Source: Achromobacter agilis
GTDB lineage: Bacteria > Pseudomonadota > Gammaproteobacteria > Burkholderiales > Burkholderiaceae_B
Assembly (NCBI RefSeq): GCF_900496965.1
Contig: NZ_UFQB01000001.1
Span: forward strand, 248,001-312,000
DNA: 64,000 bases
Direction: 5' to 3'
The position numbers and the translations under genes are program-made. Every line of letters starts with the position of its first letter. Within the stretch, counting starts at the first letter, position 1. Under the pieces are notes generated by a model, which was not told where the DNA came from, ran no database searches, and saw only the letters and a program-made list of their open reading frames with translations. Positions 9,270 to 17,341 of this stretch are shown here, in pieces.

Positions 9270-10163
9270 ATGAACTGGAACTTCACCAAAATGCATGGCG
9301 CGGGCAATGATTTCGTCGTGCTCGACGGGGTCCGCCAAAGGATCGAAATGACGCCCGAGCGCGCGCGCGCCCTGGGCGATCGCCATTTCGGCATCGGCGC
9401 CGACCAGATCCTGCTGGTCGAACGCGCCTCCCGGCCGGATGCCGACTTCCGCTACCGCATTTTCAATTCCGACGGCAGCGAAGTCGAACATTGCGGCAAC
9501 GGCGCCCGCTGCTTCGTGCGCTTCGTGCACGAACAGGGCCTGTCCGACCGCAACCCGCTGCGCGCCGAAATCGCCACCGGCATTCTCGTCCTGGACGAAG
9601 GCGACGACGAACAGGTCACCGTCGACATGGGCAGCACGCGCTTCGACCCTGCCGCCCTGCCGTTCGACACCGACGGCCTGGCTTCGCGGGCCGAGGGCGG
9701 CGACACGCTCTGGGAATTGCAGCTCGACGCGCCCGCCGGCCTGCCGAGCGCTGTCTGGGTTTCGGCGGTTGCGATCTCCAACCCGCATGCCGTGCAGGTC
9801 GTGGACGACTTGGACACCGCCCCTGTCTCCGTCCTCGGCCCGCTGATCGAGACCCACGCGCGCTTCCCGCGCCGCGTCAACGCCGGCTTCATGCAGATCC
9901 AGGACCGGAACAACATCCGTCTGCGCGTCTTCGAACGGGGCGTGGGCGAAACCCTGGCCTGCGGCACCGGCGCCTGCGCCGCCGTCGCGGCGGGCATCCG
10001 CCGCGGCCTGCTCGATTCCCCGGTGCGCGTGCAGGCGCGCGGCGGCGTGCTGACCGTCGCATGGAACGGCGAACAACTACGCATGACCGGCCCGGCGGAA
10101 TCCGTTTTCACGGGGCAGGTCGACATCGACAAGCTCGTCTTCTCCATGGGGCTGAACCGATAA
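9270..10163 (+). CDS. dapF: Diaminopimelate epimerase
   Basis: Converts LL- to meso-diaminopimelate for lysine and peptidoglycan. The 297-residue protein has both catalytic cysteines, in HCGNGARCF and ACGTGACAA, and the [15 protein letters not shown] start of the family. I place the start at 9270, next to the conserved N-terminus; an in-frame ATG at 9252 would add six residues. It is followed three bases later by the DUF484 gene, as in many Proteobacteria. Confidence 0.96.
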   Translation: MNWNFTKMHGAGNDFVVLDGVRQRIEMTPERARALGDRHFGIGADQILLVERASRPDADFRYRIFNSDGSEVEHCGNGARCFVRFVHEQGLSDRNPLRAEIATGILVLDEGDDEQVTVDMGSTRFDPAALPFDTDGLASRAEGGDTLWELQLDAPAGLPSAVWVSAVAISNPHAVQVVDDLDTAPVSVLGPLIETHARFPRRVNAGFMQIQDRNNIRLRVFERGVGETLACGTGACAAVAAGIRRGLLDSPVRVQARGGVLTVAWNGEQLRMTGPAESVFTGQVDIDKLVFSMGLNR

Positions 10164-10166
10164 GCC

Positions 10167-10844
10167 ATGACTGATACCGCTTTTACCCCCCACGATATCG
10201 CGGGCTTCCTGCAAGAGAATCCCGGCTTTTTCGACGAACACGCCGACGTCTTCGCCACGCTGCAGGTGCCGCATCCGCATGGCTCGCGGGCCATCTCGCT
10301 TGGCGAACGCCAGATCATGACGCTGCGCGAACGCAACCGCGAACTGGAATGGCGCCTGAACGAGCTCGTGCGCAACGCCACGGCCAATGAAACCATCGGC
10401 ACGCATCTGGCCAAATGGTGCAGCCGCCTGCTGTCCGAATGCGACCCGCAGCGCGTGCCCGGCGAGATCGCCCTGGGCCTGGCCGAACAGTTCGACCTGA
10501 ACCACGCGGCCCTGCGCCTGTGGGACCTGTCCGAACTGCCCGCCACGGGCTATGGCGAACCCGTCAGCCAGGACGTGCGCACGTTCACCGACAGCCTGAA
10601 GGCCCCGTATTGCGGCGCCGACAACGGTTTCGAAGCCGCCGGCTGGCTGGACGCCAAGCCCAAGTCGCTGGCGCTGGTGCCCCTGCGCCTGGAAACGGAC
10701 GGCCCCGCCGTCGGCCTGCTGGTGCTGGGTTCGGACGACGCCGAGCGCTTCACCCCTGAAATGGGCACCACGTTCCTGGAATCCATCGGCCAGCTGGCAT
10801 CGGCGGCCCTGCACCGCCTGAACCCGGCGACGCCCAAGGTCTAG
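10167..10844 (+). CDS. DUF484 (GAF-like) family protein
   Basis: A 225-residue cytoplasmic protein. An N-terminal helical part begins with the typical IAGFLQENPGFFDEHADVFATLQVPHPHG, and a GAF-like fold follows from about residue 90. The family has no established biochemical role. The gene lies between dapF and xerC, its usual place, three bases after dapF. A link to recombination or cell wall is suggested only by that conserved location. Confidence 0.88.
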   Translation: MTDTAFTPHDIAGFLQENPGFFDEHADVFATLQVPHPHGSRAISLGERQIMTLRERNRELEWRLNELVRNATANETIGTHLAKWCSRLLSECDPQRVPGEIALGLAEQFDLNHAALRLWDLSELPATGYGEPVSQDVRTFTDSLKAPYCGADNGFEAAGWLDAKPKSLALVPLRLETDGPAVGLLVLGSDDAERFTPEMGTTFLESIGQLASAALHRLNPATPKV

Positions 10845-10869
10845 GGCGCGGGCGCACACGGAGCACGCC

Positions 10870-11859
10870 ATGGGGAACGCCGCGCAGGATGCCGACCCAC
10901 CCGAAGCGCCCCTGCCCGACGCGATGAGCGCCTGGCTGCGCCATCTGGAAACGAACCGCCGCTACTCGCCCCACACGCTGGACGGCTACCGCCGCGAACT
11001 GCGCTTCCTGCGCGCGCTGGCCGACAAGGCCGGGCTGCCGCTGGACAAGATCGGCAACGGCCACATCCGCCAATTCGTGGCGCGCCTGCATGCCGAGGGC
11101 CGCGGCCCGCGCAGCCTGGCGCGCACGCTGGCGGCGTGGCGCGGCTTCTATCAATGGTGGGCGCCGGCAATCGAATTGGCTGGCAACCCCGTGGCGGGCG
11201 TGCGCGCCCCCAAGGCGCCCCGCGGCCTGCCCAAGGCCCTGTCGGTGGAACAGACCCAGGCCCTGCTGGATCGCGCTCCGGCGCAGGTGGCGACCGAACC
11301 CGCCGCGCTGCGCGACCAGGCCATGCTCGAACTGTTGTATTCCAGCGGCCTGCGGCTATCGGAGCTGGTCGGACTGGACCTGCGCTATGAACGCGCCGGC
11401 GGCTATGAATCGCGCGGCTGGCTGAGCTTGGACGAAGCCGAAGTCATCGTGCTGGGCAAGGGCGGCAAGCGCCGGTCCGTGCCGGTCGGCCAGGCGGCGA
11501 TGGACGCCCTGCGCAAATGGATCGCGGTACGCCCGCAGCTCGCGCTTTTCACCGCCTCGCCCGAAGACGCCGCGGCCCTGTTCCTGGGCGCGCGCGGCCG
11601 CCGCATCTCGCCGCGCGTGGTGCAGCTGCAGCTCGCACGCATTGCGCAGGCGGCCGGCGTGCCCACCCATGTGCATCCGCACGTGCTGCGGCACAGCTTC
11701 GCCAGCCACGTCCTGCAATCCGCGCAAGACCTGCGCGCCGTGCAGGAAATGCTCGGCCACGCCAACATTTCCACCACCCAGGTCTACACCCGGCTGGACT
11801 TCCAGCATCTAGCCCGTGCCTACGACCAGGCGCATCCGCGCGCCGGCCGCAAGTCCTGA
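10870..11859 (+). CDS. xerC: Tyrosine recombinase XerC
   Basis: Site-specific recombinase that, with XerD, resolves chromosome dimers at dif. The 329-residue protein has an N-terminal SAM-like DNA-binding domain (about 15-115) and a catalytic domain with the arginine in SSGLRLSELVGLDL, lysine in GKGGKRRSVPVG, HVLRHSFASHVL, LGHANISTTQVYT, and the tyrosine nucleophile in that last motif. An extra stretch of about ten residues (RYERAGGYES) sits between the catalytic Arg and Lys. A GGAG precedes the ATG. The dapF-DUF484-xerC order supports XerC rather than XerD. Confidence 0.93.
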   Translation: MGNAAQDADPPEAPLPDAMSAWLRHLETNRRYSPHTLDGYRRELRFLRALADKAGLPLDKIGNGHIRQFVARLHAEGRGPRSLARTLAAWRGFYQWWAPAIELAGNPVAGVRAPKAPRGLPKALSVEQTQALLDRAPAQVATEPAALRDQAMLELLYSSGLRLSELVGLDLRYERAGGYESRGWLSLDEAEVIVLGKGGKRRSVPVGQAAMDALRKWIAVRPQLALFTASPEDAAALFLGARGRRISPRVVQLQLARIAQAAGVPTHVHPHVLRHSFASHVLQSAQDLRAVQEMLGHANISTTQVYTRLDFQHLARAYDQAHPRAGRKS

Positions 11860-11873
11860 CGGCCAGCGCCGCG

Positions 11874-12893
11874 CTAGCCGCCGCCCGCCACCGCGCCGCC
11901 CAGCAGCATCACCCCCAGCAACAGCACGGCAAACGCCGCCAATGCCTCCACGCAATAGCGCAGGCGCGCCGCGCCCGCGCTCGAGAGCCGGCGCCCCAGG
12001 CGATTGGCCGCGCCCCCGGCCGCCACGGCCAGCATGGCCAATGCGGCGACGGTCAGGCCGGTGCCCGCGCCCATCGCCAGGGCCGAGGCCACGCCGGCCA
12101 GGAAAAAACCCTGCGACAAGGCGAACACCAGCACGATCAAAGCGCCGCTGCAGGGCCGCAGGCCCACGGCCAGGACCGCCGACACCGCACGCCGCCAGTC
12201 CAGCGGACCCGCTACGCTTTCCGGCTCGGGCACATGCGCGTGCCCGCAAGCGCAATCGCGCCCATGGCGATGCGCGTGACTGTGCCCATGGCCGTGCGCA
12301 TGGGCATGCGGCGGCACGGTGGCGCGCGCCCGCAGCGGACGGATCGCCTTGGTCCAGACCAGCCATGCGCCCAGCGCCGTCACCAGCGCATATGACGCCA
12401 GCTCCAGCCAGCGCGTGGCCGCGTTCATCACCGTGGCGGTGGCATTGAACGCCAGCGCCAGCACCACCACCATCGCGATCGCGACCAGCGCCTGGATCAG
12501 CGCGGACAGCAACGCCAGCAGCGCGCCATTGCGGGCGGTCTGGCCGTTCGCCAGCACATAGGATGAGATCACCGCCTTGCCATGACCCGGGCCCAGGGCG
12601 TGGAACACGCCATAGGCGAACGACAGGCCGACCAGGGCCCAGGCCGCGCCGCCGTCGTCCTGCCAGGCGCGCACCGCGCCCGTCAGCTGGCGGTAGAAGT
12701 GGGATTGCCAGACGGCGATCTGGCCGAAGACGCCGGACAGCCAGCCCGGTCCGCCCGCGCCGCCGCTTTCCGGCACGCCGAAGGGATGCGCGCCTTGGGC
12801 CGCCGCCGTCGCCAGGCAGCCCGCGCCGGTCCATCCCAACAGCAGCAGCGCAACCCCCGCCGCGGCGGACAGCACCGGCCGAGCTACGGACAT
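11874..12893 (-). CDS. zevB: NicO/RcnA-type metal permease, ZevB-like
   Basis: A 339-residue inner-membrane protein with six or more hydrophobic segments. A His-rich cytoplasmic loop lies at residues 196-220, and the metal-transport motifs HALGPGHGKAV (near 98-108) and GLRPCSGALI (near 245-253) are present. The NicO family includes nickel/cobalt exporters. Paired with a DUF1007 protein it matches the ZevAB arrangement described for zinc acquisition in Haemophilus influenzae. The ATG at 12893 overlaps the end of the DUF1007 gene by ten bases, showing coupling. Its place behind znuCBA points to zinc; transport direction is not shown by sequence. Confidence 0.82.
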   Translation of the reverse strand: MSVARPVLSAAAGVALLLLGWTGAGCLATAAAQGAHPFGVPESGGAGGPGWLSGVFGQIAVWQSHFYRQLTGAVRAWQDDGGAAWALVGLSFAYGVFHALGPGHGKAVISSYVLANGQTARNGALLALLSALIQALVAIAMVVVLALAFNATATVMNAATRWLELASYALVTALGAWLVWTKAIRPLRARATVPPHAHAHGHGHSHAHRHGRDCACGHAHVPEPESVAGPLDWRRAVSAVLAVGLRPCSGALIVLVFALSQGFFLAGVASALAMGAGTGLTVAALAMLAVAAGGAANRLGRRLSSAGAARLRYCVEALAAFAVLLLGVMLLGGAVAGGG

Positions 12894-13567
12894 CGCACCT
12901 CGATACGGTGCGTCAGCCCCTTGGTGATGGCGAAGAGTTCGTCGGGCAACGCGTCCGGGTCGGCCGGAATCGCGGCCAGTTGCTGCAGGGTTTTCCAATC
13001 CAGTTCCTTGGGCTTGCGGTACGCCGACGCGCAGGCTGCGCCTTGCGGGCCGTCAAGGGAAACCGCGTCCCTGGCATCGAAGGCGTAGGCAACGAAATAA
13101 GTCGGGTCGTAGATGTCCACTTGCGCGCCGGCCGCCCCCGGCGCCGCCGGCTCGGCCAGCGGCAGCGTGAAAGACAGGGTCAGCCTGGATGTCTTCGGGT
13201 TCCAGTCGACGCGGGCATCCCGCGGCGCCCCGAAGGCCACGCTCTTGCCATCCACCGTGACGCGGGTGAAGTAGTGCGAGACGGGTTCGCCCAGCGCTTT
13301 CATCCAGTCCTGCGCCATGCCCTGCAGGACGTCCGCCGGCAGGGCGCCGTCCTTGCCCTGCTTCAGGCCCTGCGTGGCATAGGCGCCGAACATCTCGTCG
13401 AACAGCCAGACTTGGCGCAGCGCCGTGATGCGCCGTTCGGCGTCGATCTCGATGGCGGCGCGGGCATCGATCCACATATGCGGATGCGCGCTGGCGGCGC
13501 CCGCGGCCAGCAGGCACGAGGCGGCGGTCAGGGTTGCAAGGCCCCGGCAAGCTGACGTACGTTCCAT
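12884..13567 (-). CDS. zevA: DUF1007 periplasmic protein, ZevA-like
   Basis: A 227-residue secreted protein. A signal peptide (residues about 1-27) is followed immediately by HPHMWIDARAAIEID, the conserved mature N-terminus of the DUF1007 family; its histidines may bind metal. The family partner is the NicO permease encoded next. The start overlaps the znuA end by 40 bases and the gene end overlaps the permease start by ten, so the three are translated together. ZevA of Haemophilus is the named family member with a zinc role; the same role here is inference from context. Confidence 0.82.
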   Translation of the reverse strand: MERTSACRGLATLTAASCLLAAGAASAHPHMWIDARAAIEIDAERRITALRQVWLFDEMFGAYATQGLKQGKDGALPADVLQGMAQDWMKALGEPVSHYFTRVTVDGKSVAFGAPRDARVDWNPKTSRLTLSFTLPLAEPAAPGAAGAQVDIYDPTYFVAYAFDARDAVSLDGPQGAACASAYRKPKELDWKTLQQLAAIPADPDALPDELFAITKGLTHRIEVRCP

Positions 13568-14520
13568 TCGAACATTTCCAGATAAGTGGCGCCGGGCTGG
13601 CCGGCCTTGGACAGCGCATCGGAATAAAGCGTGCCGCCCACCTTGGCGCCGGTTTCCCGCGCGATCTGCTGGACCAGCCTGGGGCTGCTGATGTTCTCCA
13701 CGAACACCGCCGGCACGCGCTCGCGCTTGACCTGCCCGATGATACGCGCCACCTCGCCCGCCGAGGGTTCGGCATCGGTCGACACCCCCATCGCCGGAAT
13801 GAAGGTCACGCCGTAGGCATCGCCGAAGTACCCGAAAGCGTCGTGCGAGGTCACGACCTTGCGGCGCTCGGCGGGAATCGCGGCGAACGTCTTGCGGGCC
13901 TCGGCATCCAGCGCCTGCAGGCGCGCAATGTAGGCCAGCGCGCGCTGGCGGTACGCATCCGCGTGCGCCGGGTCGGCGGCGGCCAGCCCTTGCGCCACAT
14001 TGCGGGCGTAGATCACGCCATTGGACAGGTCCTGCCAGGCGTGCGGATCCGCGTCGCCGTGATGATGACCGTCCTTGTGATCGTGGCCGTCGTCGTGATC
14101 ATGGTCATGGTCATGGTCGTGACCGTGGCCGTGATCGGATGTGCCGCCTGGCGCTGCAAACTTGCGCGGCGCCACGCCCTTGGAGGCCACGACGGTCAGG
14201 CCGGAAAATCCCGAGGACTTCGCCAGGCGCGGCATCCAGGTTTCGAAATCCAGTCCGTTCACGAACAGCACTCGGGCGGCGGACAGCGTCTTCGCATCGC
14301 CCGGCGTGGGCTCGTACTCGTGCGCATCGCCATCGGGCCCGACCAACATCGCCACGCTGACATCATCGCCGCCCACCTCGCGCACGATGTCGCCCAGGAT
14401 GGAAAAGCTGGCCACGACCTGCAGAGGCGCGGCGGCGTGCGAGGCCCCGAAAGCGGCCGAAAGGCACAGGCCGGCCACGGCCAGCAGCGCGCGGCGGCGC
14501 GCGGGGGAAACGGAACGCAT
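13528..14520 (-). CDS. znuA: Zinc ABC transporter, periplasmic binding protein
   Basis: A 330-residue cluster A-I binding protein. A signal peptide covers residues 1-30. Candidate zinc ligands are His67 (GDAHEYEP), His160 (DADPHAW) and the histidine in TSHDAFGYFG. A long His/Asp-rich loop spans residues 130-160, the hallmark of zinc rather than manganese receptors. The protein captures Zn in the periplasm and delivers it to ZnuB. The gene starts 18 bases after znuB. Confidence 0.94.
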   Translation of the reverse strand: MRSVSPARRRALLAVAGLCLSAAFGASHAAAPLQVVASFSILGDIVREVGGDDVSVAMLVGPDGDAHEYEPTPGDAKTLSAARVLFVNGLDFETWMPRLAKSSGFSGLTVVASKGVAPRKFAAPGGTSDHGHGHDHDHDHDHDDGHDHKDGHHHGDADPHAWQDLSNGVIYARNVAQGLAAADPAHADAYRQRALAYIARLQALDAEARKTFAAIPAERRKVVTSHDAFGYFGDAYGVTFIPAMGVSTDAEPSAGEVARIIGQVKRERVPAVFVENISSPRLVQQIARETGAKVGGTLYSDALSKAGQPGATYLEMFEWNVRQLAGALQP

Positions 14521-14538
14521 GTCGAATCTCCTTTGAAG

Positions 14539-15405
14539 TCAGGCCCGCCGCATGCGGCGCGGCGTCCGCAGCAAGCCGCCCAGCGGGCCGCCCACGACGG
14601 AAAACAGATAACAGGCGCCGGCCGCCAGGATGATGGCGGGCGACGCCGGTACGTTGAAGTGATACGACACGAGCAGGCCGGCCACGGATGCCGCCACGCC
14701 CAGGCCCGCGGCCAGCGCGATCTGGCTGGCCGCGGAACGGACCCAGAACCGCGCCGCGGCGGCGGGCAGCATCATGATCCCAACCACCATGAGCGTGCCC
14801 AGCACCTGGAACCCCGCCACCAGGTTCACGACGACCAGCACCAGGAAACCCATGTGGACCCAGCTCCCCGCGCCGCCGCTGGCGCGCAGGAAGCCCGGGT
14901 CGAGGCATTCGGCCACGAGGAGCCGGTAGATCGCGGCCAGCGCCAGCAGGGTCGCGCTGGCGACCGCGGTAACCAGCAGCAGCGCCGGATCGTCCAGGCC
15001 CAGCACCGTGCCAAACAGCACGTGCAGCAGGTCCATGTTGGAGCCCCGCAGCGACACCAGCAGCACGCCCAGCCCCAGCGATATCAGGTAGAACGCCGCA
15101 AAGCTGGCGTCCTCGCGCAACGGCGTAAGCCGGGCCACCAGGCCCGCCAGCAAGGCCACCGCCAGGCCCGTCGCGATGCCGCCCAGCATCATCGCGCCTA
15201 GCGACAATCCCGACAGCAGGAAGCCCGCCGCCACGCCGGGCAGGATGGCGTGCGACATGGCATCGCCCATCAGGCTCATCCGCCGCAGCACCAGGAACAC
15301 CCCGAGGGGCGCCGCGCCCAACGACAGCGCGCAGGCGCCCGCCAGCGCGCGCCGCATGAATCCGTAATCCAGAAAGGGCGACACCGCCCATAGCGCCAGG
15401 CTCAT
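14539..15405 (-). CDS. znuB: Zinc ABC transporter, membrane permease
   Basis: A 288-residue ABC-3 family permease with about eight to nine transmembrane segments and the family motif SLMGDAMSHAILPGVAAGFL near residues 44-63. It forms the zinc channel for ZnuA and ZnuC. The ATG at 15405 overlaps the znuC stop in an ATGA arrangement, so the two are translationally coupled. Confidence 0.94.
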   Translation of the reverse strand: MSLALWAVSPFLDYGFMRRALAGACALSLGAAPLGVFLVLRRMSLMGDAMSHAILPGVAAGFLLSGLSLGAMMLGGIATGLAVALLAGLVARLTPLREDASFAAFYLISLGLGVLLVSLRGSNMDLLHVLFGTVLGLDDPALLLVTAVASATLLALAAIYRLLVAECLDPGFLRASGGAGSWVHMGFLVLVVVNLVAGFQVLGTLMVVGIMMLPAAAARFWVRSAASQIALAAGLGVAASVAGLLVSYHFNVPASPAIILAAGACYLFSVVGGPLGGLLRTPRRMRRA

Positions 15406-16121
15406 GCCGCGAACTCCGCGCGCCAGCGCCGCGCCGCCTTCAAATGCGCGTCGTCCAGGGCGCTGGCCGTCTCGCCCCAGGCCACCACCGAGCCGGATAG
15501 CAGGAGGCATTCGGGAAAGTGGTCGCGCACCAGGTCCAGATCGTGCAGCACCGCGATGACGGTCCGGCCCTGGCCGTGCAGGCCGCAAAGCAGGGCCATC
15601 AGCTCGTCCGCCGTGTGGCTGTCGACGGCCGCGAACGGTTCGTCCAGCAGCAGCACCGGCGCGTCCTGCACCAGCATCCGCGCAAACAGCGCGCGCTGCA
15701 TCTGGCCGCCCGACAGCGTGCCCACGGCGCGCCCGGCCACGTCCGCCAGGCCCACCATGTCCAGGGCGTCCATGCAGCGCGCCAGTTCGTCGTCGGCGAC
15801 CCGGCGCCATCCGCCGACGCGGCGCCAGGCGCCCATGGCCACCAGTTCCAGCACCGAGACGGGAAAGGAGTGGTCCAGTTCGGCGGCCTGCGGCAGCCAC
15901 GCCAGCCCGGCGCGGCCCGCGCCGGTGACGCGCACGCTGCCGCTCATGGGGCGCAGCACACCCATGATGCCTTTGATCAGGGTGGATTTGCCGGCGCCGT
16001 TCGGGCCCACCACGGCAGTCATGCCGCCCGCCGCGAAGCACCCCGATACCGACTTGAGCGCGGCATGGCCATGCCAGCCGAACGAAGCGTCCTCCAGTTC
16101 GATGGTGACAGGCGCGCTCAT
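15402..16121 (-). CDS. znuC: Zinc ABC transporter, ATP-binding protein
   Basis: A 239-residue ABC ATPase. Walker A is GPNGAGKST, the signature is LSGGQMQRA, and Walker B is VLLLDEPFAAVD, followed by the VIAVLHDLDLV H-loop. It powers zinc import through ZnuB. I chose the ATG at 16121 rather than 16160, because it sits before the conserved domain and overlaps, as ATGA, the stop of a small upstream reading frame. It belongs to the operon controlled from the Zur-type box at 16322. Confidence 0.94.
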   Translation of the reverse strand: MSAPVTIELEDASFGWHGHAALKSVSGCFAAGGMTAVVGPNGAGKSTLIKGIMGVLRPMSGSVRVTGAGRAGLAWLPQAAELDHSFPVSVLELVAMGAWRRVGGWRRVADDELARCMDALDMVGLADVAGRAVGTLSGGQMQRALFARMLVQDAPVLLLDEPFAAVDSHTADELMALLCGLHGQGRTVIAVLHDLDLVRDHFPECLLLSGSVVAWGETASALDDAHLKAARRWRAEFAA

Positions 16122-16288
16122 CGCGGCCACCAATCCAGCGCCCAGCCCGTCAGCGCCCACAGGGCCGCGGCCGCAACCAGCGCGACCGCCATGCGGCGCC
16201 AGGCCGAAACGAGAAATACAGAACGCGGGGGCGGGCTTTGCCGGGGCGCGGCGCCGGGCCGCCGAGACAAAAGCGTGAAATGCGACAT
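16118..16288 (-). CDS. Small single-pass membrane peptide at the head of the znuCBA operon
   Basis: A 56-codon frame starts at the ATG at 16288 and ends with a TGA that overlaps the znuC start as ATGA. The N-terminal half is basic and proline-rich. The C-terminal half, from about residue 33 (MAVALVAAAALWALTGWALDW), is a plausible transmembrane helix. I do not recognise a family. Support comes from position: it lies between the Zur-type operator and znuC, and the four-base overlap suggests translational coupling. No clear ribosome binding site precedes it, which is the main doubt. Confidence 0.5.
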   Translation of the reverse strand: MSHFTLLSRRPGAAPRQSPPPRSVFLVSAWRRMAVALVAAAALWALTGWALDWWPR

Positions 16289-16321
16289 CGGGAATCGAGG
16301 CAGGGGAATGACAATTTTATT

Positions 16322-16338
16322 ATGTTATATCATAACTA
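16322..16338. promoter_or_regulatory. Zur operator (zinc uptake regulator box)
   Basis: The palindrome GTTATATCATAAC at 16324-16336 (arms GTTAT and ATAAC, three-base centre) lies in a short AT-rich island between the zur start and the divergent znu operon. It closely resembles known Zur boxes of Gram-negative bacteria, which are built on GTTATA/TATAAC half-sites. When zinc is plentiful, Zur would bind and shut off the znu operon, and possibly its own gene. Confidence 0.75.
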
Positions 16339-16428
16339 AATACTTGATTCGGCGCGTTTCGCCCGCATCTGGGTGTTTTCTGCTACCTTCCTGGCATCTC
16401 GCGCGCATCGCGCGCGTTTCCTATACAC

Positions 16429-16953
16429 ATGAAGCCAGCCATGCCCGCAACGCCCCGCTCACCCCGCAGCGACACCGTGGACGCCCAGCTCGGCGTCGCC
16501 GAGACGCTGTGCGAGCAGCGCGGACGCCGCCTCACCCCCATCCGCCGCAAGGTCCTGGAACTGCTGCTGCGCCACGGCCGCAGCCTGAAGGCCTATGAAT
16601 TGCTGGATGCCATGCGCGCGGTGCACCCGGGCGCCGCGCCCCCCACGGTGTATCGCGCCCTGGATTTCCTGATGGACGAAGGCCTCATCCACCGCCTGGA
16701 CGCGGTCAACGCCTGGAGCGCCTGCCATGACGCCGGCGGCGCGCCCCACGACTTGCTGGTGGTCTGTACCGGCTGCGGCGCGGTCGCGGAAGTGTCCGAC
16801 CCCGCCATGAGCCGGCAGCTGGCCGAACGCGTCGCCCAGACCGGGTACGCGCTGGCCACGCACGAAACCGAAATCCGCGCGCTGTGCCCCCAGTGCCAGA
16901 AAAAGCAGCCCGCGGACGACGCCGGGCATCACCATCACCATCACCATCACTGA
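16429..16953 (+). CDS. zur: Zinc uptake regulator, Fur family, with natural polyhistidine tail
   Basis: A 174-residue Fur-family repressor. The winged helix (about 25-95) includes APPTVYRALDFLMDEGLIHRLD. The structural zinc site is formed by C113/C116 (CTGCG) and C153/C156 (CPQC). It is assigned as Zur from its divergent position to znuCBA with a Zur-type box between. The last eight residues (167-174) are all histidine, an unusual natural tail that may sense or buffer zinc. The start could be 16429 or the in-frame ATG at 16441; neither has a good ribosome binding site. Confidence 0.93.
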   Translation: MKPAMPATPRSPRSDTVDAQLGVAETLCEQRGRRLTPIRRKVLELLLRHGRSLKAYELLDAMRAVHPGAAPPTVYRALDFLMDEGLIHRLDAVNAWSACHDAGGAPHDLLVVCTGCGAVAEVSDPAMSRQLAERVAQTGYALATHETEIRALCPQCQKKQPADDAGHHHHHHHH

Positions 16954-17076
16954 GCCGGGATGCCGCGGACGCGTCCCGTCCATCCGGCGGGCTCCTTTTG
17001 GCTGAGGCATCACGGCAGGCCTCAACCCCGCGGATTCATCCGCTCTTGAAATCCCGGAAACCGCCCCAAAATAGTG

Positions 17077-17090
17077 GTATCGCCCGATAC
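17077..17090. repeat. Perfect inverted repeat, possible operator
   Basis: Six-base arms GTATCG/CGATAC are separated by CC and abut a TTGACG -35-like element at 17091. The position, about 250 bases before the GTPase gene, fits an operator or promoter site, but the binding protein is unknown. It does not resemble the Zur-type box at 16322. Confidence 0.35.
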
Positions 17091-17237
17091 TTGACGGCGT
17101 ACGGCAGCGATCCGGGCCGCCGAGGCCCCCGGGTTCACCCTGGGTTTGCCCCCTGCCCCTGACTGTGCTGTAATCCTGCGTCCGGCCGCTGTCGGCGGCC
17201 TTCGCAGCCTGTGGCAAACATCCTCCGGCAAATGATA

Positions 17238-17290
17238 GGGACCCCCCCGAAACCCGCCGTTCCAGCATGTAAGGCGGGGTTGCAGGTCCC
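17238..17290 (+). ncRNA. Predicted structured RNA leader element
   Basis: An outer GGGACC/GGTCCC pairing encloses an inner stem (AACCCGCC against GGCGGGGTT, one bulged base) with a loop of about 13 bases. The element sits roughly 50 bases before the COG0523 GTPase start and could be a 5' UTR structure, an attenuator or a small RNA. The pairing was found by eye only; no family is assigned. Confidence 0.35.
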
Positions 17291-17341
17291 CATGCCAGGA
17301 GCTCCTGTTTAACGCCTTGACTTCACGCTAGCAGCTTCGCC

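Larger units (their letters stand above)
16954..17341. other. 388-base intergenic region with structured leader before the COG0523 GTPase
   Basis: No protein gene is seen here. The region holds a perfect inverted repeat GTATCG-CC-CGATAC at 17077-17090, directly followed by TTGACG, which could be a -35 element. A nested hairpin follows at 17238-17290. A 12-base palindrome CAGGAGCTCCTG at 17296-17307 is followed by TTT. No cobalamin or other known riboswitch motif was recognised. Confidence 0.5.

Noticed and set aside
16954..17341. Cobalamin riboswitch upstream of the CobW-like gene
   Set aside because: The B12-box type sequence is absent, and the neighbouring genes indicate zinc rather than cobalamin.
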